Position numbers and translations under genes: made by a program. DNA of 64,000 nucleotides from positions 186,001-250,000 of the forward strand of contig NZ_JBHUPY010000013.1 of the NCBI RefSeq assembly GCF_042688385.1, read 5' to 3'. The DNA comes from Herpetosiphon sp042688385 (GTDB taxonomy: Bacteria; Chloroflexota; Chloroflexia; Chloroflexales; Herpetosiphonaceae). The notes under the pieces were generated by a model that did not search any database, was not told the origin of the DNA, and saw only the letters and a program-made list of their open reading frames with translations. Shown one piece after another: positions 16,077-24,323 of the stretch. Each line of letters starts with the position of its first letter. Positions within the stretch are counted from its first letter, which is position 1.

Positions 16077-16550
16077 TCAATGGTGAGAATTGCTAATTGA
16101 TGGCTGGTTACCCCAATCGTAATTGTATTTGCTGAGCTTCAAAACCTGCCATGGCTCAACCCGTTGGACTCCTGGCAAGGGTGCAATATGGTCAGCCAAC
16201 AGGTCTAATAACTCATCGGTGGAGCGCAACCATGCTTCTAATACAACATCATAGCTGCCCAAGGTCAGGCCCACAAAATGCACATTTGGCAAATTGCATA
16301 AGGCTTGCTCAATCTGGCGTTGATAAGCACGATCGATTTGCATGCCGATGATTGCCACCACTTGATAGCCTAAAGCATAGGGCGAAGCAACTGCCACAAT
16401 CTTAATCAAACCGTCTTCGACCAAGCGCTCAATGCGGCGGCGCACGGTTGGCTCGCTGCTGCCAACTTTGCTGGCAATCGCCCGATTGGGGAGTCGGGCA
16501 TCGGTTTGCAAGACTTCTAAAATGGCATGATCAAGCTCGTCCATTGTCAT
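16077..16550 (-). CDS. Lrp/AsnC family transcriptional regulator
   Basis: The 157-residue protein has an N-terminal winged helix-turn-helix (about residues 4-60: MDELDHAILEVLQTDARLPN, then SEPTVRRRIERLVEDGLI) and a C-terminal RAM ligand-binding domain (about 65-145). ATG 16550 has GGAGG with an 8-base spacer; the upstream reading to 16604 would run through the operator region. It is divergent from the SMR exporter gene, and the 180-base gap contains three inverted elements, so autoregulation and control of the exporter are both plausible. The ligand is unknown. Confidence 0.9.
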   Translation of the reverse strand: MTMDELDHAILEVLQTDARLPNRAIASKVGSSEPTVRRRIERLVEDGLIKIVAVASPYALGYQVVAIIGMQIDRAYQRQIEQALCNLPNVHFVGLTLGSYDVVLEAWLRSTDELLDLLADHIAPLPGVQRVEPWQVLKLSKYNYDWGNQPSISNSHH

Positions 16551-16571
16551 AACGTATTCCTCCAATGTGGA

Positions 16572-16620
16572 CTGACGAAACACACTCTTTGGGGTTTGGC
16601 ACAATGACGTTTTTCGTCAG
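16572..16620. promoter_or_regulatory. Inverted TGACG elements upstream of lrp-like gene
   Basis: CTGACGAAA (16572-16580) is the exact reverse complement of TTTCGTCAG (16612-16620). A tighter hairpin, TGACG-TTTTT-CGTCA (16605-16619), shares the second arm. This spaced dyad lies directly upstream of the regulator start and is a candidate Lrp-type operator. Confidence 0.5.
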
Positions 16621-16644
16621 CATTTTGTTCCCAAATTTGTTAGG

Positions 16645-16671
16645 ATCATTACATACCACTGATGTAATGAT
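16645..16671. promoter_or_regulatory. 10-bp inverted repeat before SMR gene
   Basis: ATCATTACAT (16645-16654) and ATGTAATGAT (16662-16671) are perfect inverted arms with a 7-base spacer, 60 bases upstream of the exporter start. It could be an operator or a leader hairpin. No guanidine riboswitch consensus was found in its loop. Confidence 0.5.
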
Positions 16672-16731
16672 TAATTCAGGCTATGCGACGCTGCATGAAC
16701 TTGATTAATACCCATGTTTAGGAGTTTTACA

Positions 16732-17058
16732 ATGGCTTGGTTTTATTTAGTCGTGGCAGGCATGTTGGAAATTGGTTGGGCGCTTGGCTTGAAATATAGT
16801 GAAGGGCTGACCAAACTTGGCCCAAGCATTGCGACTGGTGTGATGTTGATTGGTAGTATGGCCTTGTTGGCAATGGCCTTGCGCGATTTGCCCTTAGGCA
16901 CAGCCTATGCAATTTGGACGGGTATTGGCACTGCTGGCACGGCAATCTTGGGCATTTGGCTGTTTGGTGAATCGGCCCAGCCTTTGCGCTTGGCATGTTT
17001 GGTGATGATCGTTGCAGGCATTATCGGGCTTAAATTGTTGGGTGGCAAACCTGCCTAA
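16732..17058 (+). CDS. sugE: SMR family exporter, SugE/Gdx-like
   Basis: This is a 108-residue protein of four membrane helices with the small multidrug resistance signature: the helix-1 glutamate in MLEIGWALGLKYSEG and the AYAIWTGIGTAGTAILGI block. The GLKYSEG and WTGIGTAG wording is closer to the SugE/Gdx guanidinium exporters than to EmrE. It acts as a dual-topology dimer exporting a cation in exchange for protons. ATG 16732 follows AGGAG by 7 bases; the longer reading from 16714 is rejected. It is divergent from the Lrp-like regulator. Confidence 0.88.
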   Translation: MAWFYLVVAGMLEIGWALGLKYSEGLTKLGPSIATGVMLIGSMALLAMALRDLPLGTAYAIWTGIGTAGTAILGIWLFGESAQPLRLACLVMIVAGIIGLKLLGGKPA

Positions 17059-17083
17059 TCTGAATAATTTAGGTGTGGAACGT

Positions 17084-17142
17084 CCCCTCACCCCCCAACC
17101 CCCTCTCCCACGAAAACGCGGGCGAGGGGGCGTTTTCGTTTT
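17084..17142. repeat. REP-like GC-rich element, copy 1, with terminator
   Basis: This copy, in inverted orientation, reads CCCCTCACCCCCCAACC and continues to CCCTCTCCCACG. It merges with an inverted repeat, CGAAAACGC (17111-17119) and GCGTTTTCG (17130-17138), followed by TTTT. It lies just after the exporter gene and probably ends its transcript. Confidence 0.65.
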
Positions 17143-17174
17143 AGCCACGAATCGTCGCAAAACCATGGATTTAA

Positions 17175-17219
17175 AGCCCCTCGCCCACAGCGTGGGAGAG
17201 GGGTTGGGGTGAGGGAATA
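17175..17219. repeat. REP-like GC-rich element, copy 2
   Basis: AAGCCCCTCGCCCAC (17175-17188) pairs with GTGGGAGAGGGG (17192-17203), and TTGGGGTGAGGGAAT follows. The 45-base unit is nearly identical to 57744-57788 and is inverted relative to copy 1. Both sit at the convergent 3' ends of the exporter and the histidine kinase. Confidence 0.75.
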
Positions 17220-17259
17220 AACCCCTACCCAGGTTAAAGTTTCAGCAGAATATTGGCAC

Positions 17260-19257
17260 TTAGCCATGCAAATGCACGGTTAGGCATGTTCCTTCGCCAA
17301 CCACACTAGCGACATCGAGCGTGCCACCAAGTTCTCCGGCGCGCTCCGACATACTGGTTAGCCCCAAATGCCGCCCGCTGCGCTCCAATAAATCTGGGTC
17401 AAAGCCACAACCATTATCTTTTACCATCAAGGTTGTCGATTTGCTGGCAAAGCTGAAGCTGACCCGCACATTGGTTGCTTGGGCATGACGCAGCGCATTT
17501 GAAATCGCTTCTTGAGCAATTCGATACAAGCCCGCGGCGTGGGCTGGGCTGAGCACCGAATCTTCGCCCTCACACTCCAAATTAATGGCCACATCTTGGG
17601 CATTCAAGCTGGCAATATGTTCATGCAGCGATTTGATAATGCCATGTTCTTGCAACGGCGTTGGCCGCAATTGCAGCAGCAACTCGCGCATTTCGCCAAG
17701 CGATTGATGCGCTGCAGCCTTCAAGCGATCGATTTGGGTGGCAGCCCTCACTGGGTTGCGCTCGACTTGGGCGCGCGCTGCTTCCGCCGTCAAGGTCATG
17801 CTAAACAGGGTTTGGGTAACAGAATCGTGCAATTCACGCGCCAAACGTGAGCGCTCTTCTGCTTGGGCCGCCCGCCGAGCTTGATCATACAAGCGGGCTT
17901 GCTCAATCGCGATTGCCGCTGAGGTCGCCAAGCCTTCGGCCAAAACCAATTGCTGCGGCCCAAACGGGGCATCGCGATCAGGCGTTGCCACTAAGACAAC
18001 CCCTAAAACTTGATCCTTGATGCTCAGTGGCAAGGCCAACAAGGTTTGGTATGGAATCGTAGGCGAAACCGCATGAATGACTCTCGCGCAGCCTTGCTTG
18101 ATTACTTTGGCCAAGGTTGGCTCGTTGCTCAGCGAGGTTGGGTTGGCCCAGCGCATGCGCAGATAATTGTGGTCGCCCATTGCGCCAGCTTGGGGAGTCA
18201 AGCGCTCGCCCTGTTCATCAAGCAACAATACCAACACATCTTCAGCATGCAAGGCTTCGCCAATCGCGGCGGCGGCGCGTAGCAACACTTCGGGCAAGTG
18301 CAAGGTCGAGCCAACCGTGCGCGTCATTTCCAAAAGCAAAGCCATTTCGGTGGCCCGTCGTTCTGCTGCCGCAAATAAATGCGAATTATGCAAGGCCAAG
18401 GCTGCTTGATTGGCAAAATTGGCAACTAAGTGGCCATCATCGGCGGTGTAGGCGTTTTCGCGATGGCTATCGATCGTCAAGATTCCAACCGTGCGTTCGC
18501 CAACGCGCAACGCAACCCCAATCCATGAACGAATTGGCCCGGGCTGCATCACAAACGATGGATCTTTGCGCACATCGCCCAACACCACTGGCCCAGGCGA
18601 GCCAACCACCCGCCGCGCTAGTTCATTTTCGGGCACTGAAATCCGCAAATCATAGACTTCATTGTTCATGCCACGGGCGGCAATCACTTGCAACTCATCA
18701 TCTTCAAGTTGTTGTACCGAAGCGCTATCAAAGGTAACCACCCGTTCAAGTTGGCGCAGAATACAAGCCAGCACTTCATCGCGATCAAGCGTGGCGTTCA
18801 AGGCAACTGAAACTTCGTTCAAGGCCGTTAGTTGGGCCACATACGAACGAGTATCATCGAGCAAGGTTTGCAATTGATTGGTCGATTGATCGCGCTCAGC
18901 TGTACGTTCGTCGATGCGGCGTTGTAAGCGTTGATGCGATTGTTGCAAATCTTCGTAGGCCCGTTCGAGCGTGGCATAATCAGTTTGGATGCTGTTATAT
19001 TCGCTATCGAGGGCGCTATGCGCTTGAGCCAGCACCGTGCGTTCGCGTTCGGTGCGTTGAATGCTCGTCCACGCTTGGCCCAGCAACAGGCCCAATGAAC
19101 CAAGCGTAATCAATAATGCCAGCCAGTGTGGAGCAATCCAGAGCCAGCCAACCCCAATAAATACGCCAAGCGTTGCCAAGCCAAAGCTCATGGCTGGGGT
19201 TAATCGGGGTTGTGGGGTTGGTCGTGCTTGATTGGTTGGTGCATCAAGAACACGCAT
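17260..19257 (-). CDS. GAF-domain sensor histidine kinase (NarL/LiaS type)
   Basis: The 665-residue kinase has two close membrane helices (about 24-62), a long coiled coil (65-150), two GAF domains (about 160-310 and 325-475), a HisKA_3 dimerisation domain with the phospho-accepting His477 in RELHDS, and a C-terminal ATPase domain (N-box RIAQEAISNALRHA, G1 DNGCGFD). HisKA_3 kinases normally pair with NarL-type response regulators, but none is adjacent. ATG 19257 has AAGGAG 7 bases upstream; the longer reading from 19353 overlaps coaE. It follows coaE by 19 bases on the same strand and is likely co-transcribed with it. Confidence 0.9.
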   Translation of the reverse strand: MRVLDAPTNQARPTPQPRLTPAMSFGLATLGVFIGVGWLWIAPHWLALLITLGSLGLLLGQAWTSIQRTERERTVLAQAHSALDSEYNSIQTDYATLERAYEDLQQSHQRLQRRIDERTAERDQSTNQLQTLLDDTRSYVAQLTALNEVSVALNATLDRDEVLACILRQLERVVTFDSASVQQLEDDELQVIAARGMNNEVYDLRISVPENELARRVVGSPGPVVLGDVRKDPSFVMQPGPIRSWIGVALRVGERTVGILTIDSHRENAYTADDGHLVANFANQAALALHNSHLFAAAERRATEMALLLEMTRTVGSTLHLPEVLLRAAAAIGEALHAEDVLVLLLDEQGERLTPQAGAMGDHNYLRMRWANPTSLSNEPTLAKVIKQGCARVIHAVSPTIPYQTLLALPLSIKDQVLGVVLVATPDRDAPFGPQQLVLAEGLATSAAIAIEQARLYDQARRAAQAEERSRLARELHDSVTQTLFSMTLTAEAARAQVERNPVRAATQIDRLKAAAHQSLGEMRELLLQLRPTPLQEHGIIKSLHEHIASLNAQDVAINLECEGEDSVLSPAHAAGLYRIAQEAISNALRHAQATNVRVSFSFASKSTTLMVKDNGCGFDPDLLERSGRHLGLTSMSERAGELGGTLDVASVVGEGTCLTVHLHG

Positions 19258-19276
19258 AACTGGCTCCTTACTATGG

Positions 19277-19885
19277 TTAATCATGGCGTTGAATCGCCAA
19301 AAATGCTTGTTCAACTTGGCGGCGGGTATCCGCGAGCGAACCGCTATTATCAATTACAACATCAGCATGGGCGATTTTATCGGCCTGACTATTTTGAGCA
19401 TTAATCCGGAGCAAGGCTTCGGCTTCACTCATTCCACGGTGTTCGATCAAACGAGCCAGTTGGCTGGCTGGGTCGGCGCTCACCACCCAAACTGCATCAC
19501 ACATGGCCGGATAGCCACTTTCGATCAATTTAATTGCATCGATCACGACGACCTTGGTTTGCAATTGTTGTTGGGTTTCCAGCCAAGCCAGAATATATTG
19601 GCGCACTGCTGGATGCACCAAGGCTTCCAAACGCCGCAATTGGGCTTGATCGGCAAAAACGATTTGGCCAAGGGCTTGGCGATTAATTGGCTGGCCCAAC
19701 GTTTGGTTTTGCACAATCGCTAGGCCAAAGGCTTCAACGATTGGCAGATAGGCGCTGCCGTCAGGCGCTTGCACCTGATGCACCACCGCATCAGCATCAC
19801 AAACCGCTGCGCCGAATTCTTGCAGCATCGCCACAACCGTGCTTTTGCCACATGCAATATTGCCAGTTAAGCCAATTCGATACAT
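19277..19885 (-). CDS. coaE: Dephospho-CoA kinase
   Basis: CoaE phosphorylates dephospho-CoA in the last step of coenzyme A synthesis. The 202-residue protein has a P-loop at its start (GLTGNIACGKST), the conserved DADAVVHQV stretch that follows, a LEALVHPAVRQ segment and the lid region. Its length is normal. In the P-loop the usual GxIGSGKS is read as GNIACGKS, an accepted variation. The histidine kinase gene follows 19 bases downstream. Upstream lies a repeat-rich spacer shared with the end of the ABC-F gene. Confidence 0.94.
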   Translation of the reverse strand: MYRIGLTGNIACGKSTVVAMLQEFGAAVCDADAVVHQVQAPDGSAYLPIVEAFGLAIVQNQTLGQPINRQALGQIVFADQAQLRRLEALVHPAVRQYILAWLETQQQLQTKVVVIDAIKLIESGYPAMCDAVWVVSADPASQLARLIEHRGMSEAEALLRINAQNSQADKIAHADVVIDNSGSLADTRRQVEQAFLAIQRHD

Positions 19886-19895
19886 ACAAGCCCTT

Positions 19896-20062
19896 ATACA
19901 AGGATGAATTATGAATTATGAAGGATGAAGTTTTTAACCACGAAGGACACGAAGAGCACTAAGACTGCTATTAACAATGTTGAATGCCAAAATCTGAACT
20001 TTTTAGCGTCCTTCGCGCTCTTAGCGGTTACGTTCATCCCTCATAATTCATAATTCATAATT
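19896..20062. repeat. Degenerate intergenic repeat cluster 2
   Basis: Between coaE and the ABC-F gene, words such as AGGATGAATTATGAATTATG, CCACGAAGGACACGAAG, CGCGCTCTTAGCGG and CTCATAATTCATAATTC occur in direct and inverted order. They match the words in clusters at 2997-3141 and 53458-53830. Confidence 0.65.
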
Positions 20063-20065
20063 TCG

Positions 20066-22015
20066 TTACGCTCCGACTTCTTCGGCCAATTGCTCCCAGC
20101 GGGCATAAAAATCGCTGAGTTGGTTTTCGAGCGCAGCGTATTGGCTGCCAAGTTCGCCAATTTTGCGTGTATCTTGCTTGGTTGAGGCCTGCATAATTTC
20201 TGCATCAAGCGCAGCTTTGCGTTGCTCCAACGTGGCAATTTCGCGCTCAAGGTTTTGGAGTTGGCGTTTGGCGCTGGCTGGCACTGGCGTGGGATTGGCT
20301 TTGTTGGCCTTGGTTTGGCGCTCGGCGGCACGTTTGGCTTCGATGGCGGCTGCTTCAGCGGCACGGCGTTCGTTTTCACGTTGCGCGGCTAAGGCCGAAT
20401 AATTGCCCGGGAAGCGGGTAATACTGCCATCATCATTAACCAGCCACAAGGTATCCGCCACCGCATCAATAAAATAGCGGTCGTGTGAGACAAAGAGTAA
20501 TGTACCATTAAAATCATTAAGTACACCCTCAAGTGCTTCGCGGGCCTGAATATCCAAGTGGTTGGTTGGTTCGTCGAGCATCAAAAAGTTGCCGCCGTTG
20601 AGCATCAACTGCGATAACGCGACGCGCGAACGCTCGCCCCCAGAAAGATCGCGAATTTGCTTAAACACATCGTCGCTGGTAAACAAAAAGTTGCCGAGCA
20701 TTGTGCGGGCGCGAGTTTCGCCCATTTGCGGGTTATGGCGCAACACTTCATCTAAAATCGTATTATTGAAATCAAGTCCTTCGTGGCCTTGGGCATAGTA
20801 GCCAAGCTGCACATTGGCCCCAACTTCAAAGCTGCCAGCGAGCGGCTTAAGTTGATCAACCACGGTTTTGAGCAAGGTCGATTTGCCGCTACCATTTGGC
20901 CCAAGCAAGGCCACCCGTTCGCCACGCATCACATACAATTCATCAAATTGCAGCAAGGTCGTGTTTTGGCCATTTTCAGTGTAGCCAACCCCAAGTTGCT
21001 CTAACGCCAGCACCACATCGCCAGAACGAAGATTGGTCTGCAAAGCAAATTTCAGTTCTTTGCGCCGTTGCGGGCCTTCAATTGCCTTCACATGGCCGTG
21101 AATGCTATTCCAGCCTTCTTTGAAGCGGTTGAGGCGGCGTTCGCGGCCTTTGGCTTCGCGAGCGCGCACGCCAGCCTTGAAGCGCCGAATAAACTCTTCG
21201 GTTTTGGCGATCATCTGCTGCTGGGCTTCAAATTCTTTGGCTAAACGTTCCATGCGTTCAGCTTTAATTGTTTGATATTTTGAATATGAGGCTGCGTAAT
21301 CTTGCAAGCGGCCCCATTCCATTTCCCATGTGCGGTTTGAAACGCGGTCGAGGAAGTAGCGGTCGTGGGAAATAACGATTAATGTGCCATCCCATTCGCG
21401 CAAAAAGCCTTCGAGCCATTCCAAGGCCGCCATATCAAGGTGGTTGGTTGGTTCGTCAAGCAAGAGAATATCGGGATCGCCGAGCAGCGCCACGGCGAGT
21501 GCAGCGCGGGTGCGTTGACCACCGCTAAACTGCGCGATTGGCTGCGTCCACTGGGCATCAGTAAAGCCAAGCCCTTGAATAGTACGGGTAATGCGATGTT
21601 CTTTTTCGTAGCCGCCAGCGTGCTCATAGCGATGTTGCAACTCGCCATAGCGCTCCATTGCCTGCTCCCACTGCGGATCATCGGGATTGGCGATGGTCAC
21701 TTCGAGTTGGCGCATTTCATCTTCGATGGCGCTGAGCGCGGCAAAAGCGGCATGCGCTTCGCGCTCCAAGGTCGAATCGGGGGCAAAGGTTGCTTCTTGG
21801 GCTTGATAGGTAACGCGCAAGCCGCGTGAGCGATGTAGCGCACCTTCGCTGGCGCTATCGATGCCAGCAATAATTTTCATCAACGTCGATTTACCAGCTC
21901 CGTTAACCCCAACTAAGGCAATTTTATCGCCACGGGCCACTTGGAACGAAATAGCTTCAAATATTTGATCGGCTCCAAACCATTTGCCGAGATCATTTGC
22001 AATTAAGACAGACAT
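20066..22015 (-). CDS. ABC-F family ATP-binding cassette protein
   Basis: The 649-residue protein has two nucleotide-binding domains and no membrane segment. Domain 1 (about 1-250) has Walker A GVNGAGKST, signature FSGGQRTRAALA and Walker B LLLDEPTNHLD. The charged linker of about 80 residues (P-site tRNA-interaction motif region) follows. Domain 2 (about 330-540) has GPNGSGKST, LSGGERSRVALS and MLDEPTNHLD. A lysine/glutamate-rich coiled coil closes the C-terminus (about 560-645), as in Uup and YdiF types. ABC-F proteins act on the ribosome E site. GAGGAG precedes ATG 22015. Confidence 0.92.
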   Translation of the reverse strand: MSVLIANDLGKWFGADQIFEAISFQVARGDKIALVGVNGAGKSTLMKIIAGIDSASEGALHRSRGLRVTYQAQEATFAPDSTLEREAHAAFAALSAIEDEMRQLEVTIANPDDPQWEQAMERYGELQHRYEHAGGYEKEHRITRTIQGLGFTDAQWTQPIAQFSGGQRTRAALAVALLGDPDILLLDEPTNHLDMAALEWLEGFLREWDGTLIVISHDRYFLDRVSNRTWEMEWGRLQDYAASYSKYQTIKAERMERLAKEFEAQQQMIAKTEEFIRRFKAGVRAREAKGRERRLNRFKEGWNSIHGHVKAIEGPQRRKELKFALQTNLRSGDVVLALEQLGVGYTENGQNTTLLQFDELYVMRGERVALLGPNGSGKSTLLKTVVDQLKPLAGSFEVGANVQLGYYAQGHEGLDFNNTILDEVLRHNPQMGETRARTMLGNFLFTSDDVFKQIRDLSGGERSRVALSQLMLNGGNFLMLDEPTNHLDIQAREALEGVLNDFNGTLLFVSHDRYFIDAVADTLWLVNDDGSITRFPGNYSALAAQRENERRAAEAAAIEAKRAAERQTKANKANPTPVPASAKRQLQNLEREIATLEQRKAALDAEIMQASTKQDTRKIGELGSQYAALENQLSDFYARWEQLAEEVGA

Positions 22016-22131
22016 TAGCGGATGCTCCTCAAGGTTTTATTCATCATACCATTGCTTTAAGTTTTGGCTATCAGTCTTGAGGCGCACGCCTGCTTGCTGC
22101 GTTCGGTTGAGCAGAAGCCGCTAAAATGTCA

Positions 22132-22163
22132 AAGCGGCGCGATCGACATTGATCGTGCCGCTT
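22132..22163 (-). terminator. Hairpin after the OmpR-type regulator
   Basis: AAGCGGCGCGATC and GATCGTGCCGCTT form a 13-bp stem with a single G-T pair and a 6-base loop, 28 bases after the regulator stop. Downstream on the minus strand the sequence holds only TTTT, so termination is likely but not certain. Confidence 0.5.
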
Positions 22164-22190
22164 ATTCCTCAAGCTACAAGCAAACCTGGT

Positions 22191-22871
22191 TTATTCGGCG
22201 AGGCGGTAGCCAACACCCCATTCGGTCAGCAGAATTTTCGGCTGACGAGGGTTGTCTTCTAATTTGCGCCGTAAATGCCAGATATACACTTTCAGCGAAT
22301 CGTGATCTGATTCTTTGCCACTGCCCCAAATCGAGCCAAGCAATTTTTCGTGGGGCACAACTTGACCAACGCTATCAGCCAGCAAAATCAACAACTGATA
22401 TTCGGTTGGCGTGAGATCAATCACTTTATCTTTGACTTTCAACTCGCGGCGTTGGCGATCGAGCACCATCAAGCCTTCGCCAGCGGTGATAATTGGCCGT
22501 TGCGGTGGAATCCGCCGCAACAAGGCACGCACGCGGGCCAGCAATTGGCTTGGGCTATACGGCTTAGTCATATAATCATCGGCACCGCTATCCAAGCCCG
22601 AAACGATTTGTTGGTCTTGAATGTTGGCAGTAAGCATCAGAATTGGCACATTGCTGAACTCACGAATCCGCCGACAGGTTTCATAGCCGTCCATGGCTGG
22701 TAACATCACATCCAAAATGATTAAATCGGGTGTGAGCGAGCGGACATACTCGATGGCAGTTGGCCCGTCGTAGGCAATTTGAACCCGATATTTTTCCATG
22801 GTGAGTTGCAACGACAGCAACTGGGCTACATCGGGTTCATCATCTACAACTAAAATTAATGGTTGTTCCAT
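22191..22871 (-). CDS. OmpR/PhoB-type response regulator
   Basis: The 226-residue protein has a receiver domain (residues 4-115) with the acidic pocket D10-D11, phospho-acceptor Asp54 in LIILDVMLP, the T of MLTAN and Lys in MTKPYS. A winged-helix DNA-binding domain follows (about 130-225, TPTEYQLLILLADSVGQVV, then YIWHLRRKLED and GVGYRLAE). No histidine kinase is adjacent. It starts 40 bases after the end of the cytochrome c maturation operon on the same strand, with GGAGAGGATC upstream, so it may be read from the ccm transcript. Confidence 0.93.
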   Translation of the reverse strand: MEQPLILVVDDEPDVAQLLSLQLTMEKYRVQIAYDGPTAIEYVRSLTPDLIILDVMLPAMDGYETCRRIREFSNVPILMLTANIQDQQIVSGLDSGADDYMTKPYSPSQLLARVRALLRRIPPQRPIITAGEGLMVLDRQRRELKVKDKVIDLTPTEYQLLILLADSVGQVVPHEKLLGSIWGSGKESDHDSLKVYIWHLRRKLEDNPRQPKILLTEWGVGYRLAE

Positions 22872-22911
22872 ACGTGAGAGATCCTCTCCAAAAAAACACT
22901 AACCCGATTTT

Positions 22912-23481
22912 TTAGGGCAATAATTCTGATAATACATGATCCATCTCAGTCTCGGTAATCGCATTAATCCGAGTATACCGAATAATCCCTTCAGAATCAA
23001 TAAAAAAAGTCACTGGAATATTAAAAATTCCAAATGCTTGTTGGGCAACGCGCTCATTATCGAGCGCAATCGGGTAGGTTACGGCGTAGCGCTGAATAAA
23101 GCGCCGAATTTCCTGATCCTTATCTTGGTCGGTCAGGTTGATGCCCACGACGGCGATTTTATCACCATAGCGCTCGGCTGTGCGCACTAAGGCTGGCATT
23201 TCTTCCTTGCATGGCTCGCACCACGAGGCCCAGAAATTAATAATTAAGGGCTTGCCACGGTATTCGGTCGGGTTAAAGCTGCCGCCATCAACCGTTTTGA
23301 GCACCATAGCGGGCACTGGGCGGTCAATCCCAACCACGGTTTGCGGTTTATTACTATTGCCACTCGTTAAGATTGCCACCGTCGCAATAACGATAATTGC
23401 GACAACAATTCCTGCGCCAAGCCAAAGCCATTCTTTGCGCGAAAGGCCTTGCTTGACGGTTGTTTCTGGTTCGCTGGTCAT
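22912..23481 (-). CDS. TlpA/ResA-like membrane-anchored thioredoxin
   Basis: The 189-residue protein has one N-terminal anchor (about residues 18-40) and an extracytoplasmic AhpC/TSA-type thioredoxin domain with the active site WCEPC in INFWASWCEPCKEEMP and the cis-Pro in NIPVTFF. In cytochrome c maturation this is the CcmG/ResA job: reducing the CXXCH disulfide of apocytochrome. It is the eighth gene of the minus-strand ccm operon, 11 bases after the TPR gene. The name ccmG is plausible, but the sequence does not separate it from ResA. Confidence 0.88.
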   Translation of the reverse strand: MTSEPETTVKQGLSRKEWLWLGAGIVVAIIVIATVAILTSGNSNKPQTVVGIDRPVPAMVLKTVDGGSFNPTEYRGKPLIINFWASWCEPCKEEMPALVRTAERYGDKIAVVGINLTDQDKDQEIRRFIQRYAVTYPIALDNERVAQQAFGIFNIPVTFFIDSEGIIRYTRINAITETEMDHVLSELLP

Positions 23482-23492
23482 AATGTTTGCTC

Positions 23493-24263
23493 CTAAGGCT
23501 TGGCTCCATCAAGCAGGCTCTGGGCTAGTTGGGCCTGGATGCTATTGGGGCTAAGTTCAATCACTTTGCGCCATAAACGCTTGGCATCGTCCATGCGTGG
23601 CTCTGGCAGCAGGGCATACACGCGCCCGACATTCAGCAACACCAGCAAGGTCTGATCATCTTGGGCCAACGCAGTTTCAGCCTCAGCAAGCGCTTGTTCG
23701 CTATAAAATGGATTGCCAAAGCCAATGCCATAGCGCGCCAACGCCACCGCCCGATCCGAACGAATCAAGGGCTGGAAGTTATCCAAGGCCAAGGCTTGTG
23801 AATAGGCATCGCTGGCTTGAATCCAACGGCTGAGGTTTTGCACGTAGGCTTGGCCGTTGGGCGCATGCTCATAAATCATCTGAATAAAATCATAATGGGC
23901 ATGGCCAAGCATAATCCAGCCATTCGGATCACGCGGGTTTTGGTTGATCACGCTTTGGGCCTGCGATGTGCTAGCATCAAGCGCCAAGAGTTGGTCGCGC
24001 ACATTAGGATCGCTAATTTCGCTCAGAATTGCCGAGGCAAACAGCGGCATTTCTTGCGGGGTTCTCTCTGCTGGCGGGCGGGTATTAATCCAAATCAGGC
24101 CGCCAGTTCCGGCAAGCACCAGCGCGGTTGTGACAACCAAGACCAGCCAGCCATTCAGCCAGCGCCAGCGCACAGCGCGCTCAACATCAATTGGTTTAAT
24201 CGGTGCATTGCCGCGCCGCGGTGGCAGCGGACGATAATCTAATTCATCGGGTTGTTCCGACAT
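23493..24263 (-). CDS. TPR protein, CcmI/NrfG-like cytochrome c maturation factor
   Basis: The 256-residue protein has a membrane helix at about residues 38-60 and tetratricopeptide-like repeats outside the membrane (QNPRDPNGWIMLGHAHYDF, AYSQALALDN, LLNVGRVYALL, KRLWRKVIELSPNS). In other bacteria the TPR part of CcmH/CcmI holds apocytochrome c and hands it to CcmF. It is between ccmF and the TlpA-like gene, which supports that role. It lacks the CcmH-type CxxC. The start is ATG 24263, with a weak Shine-Dalgarno. Confidence 0.8.
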   Translation of the reverse strand: MSEQPDELDYRPLPPRRGNAPIKPIDVERAVRWRWLNGWLVLVVTTALVLAGTGGLIWINTRPPAERTPQEMPLFASAILSEISDPNVRDQLLALDASTSQAQSVINQNPRDPNGWIMLGHAHYDFIQMIYEHAPNGQAYVQNLSRWIQASDAYSQALALDNFQPLIRSDRAVALARYGIGFGNPFYSEQALAEAETALAQDDQTLLVLLNVGRVYALLPEPRMDDAKRLWRKVIELSPNSIQAQLAQSLLDGAKP

Positions 24264-24323
24264 GCTCTTAAACTCACTCGCTGCGGATGCAAGCAGCGCC
24301 TACATCCGCAGCGTTTACTACAA

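Noticed and set aside
16605..16731. Guanidine-II (mini-ykkC) riboswitch before the SugE-like gene
   Set aside because: The class needs two hairpins with ACGR loops. The hairpin loops here read ACCACTG and TTTTT, so the consensus is absent.
17260..22871. Histidine kinase and OmpR-type regulator as a two-component pair
   Set aside because: The kinase is of HisKA_3 type, which pairs with NarL-type and not OmpR-type regulators, and three kilobases with coaE and ABC-F lie between.
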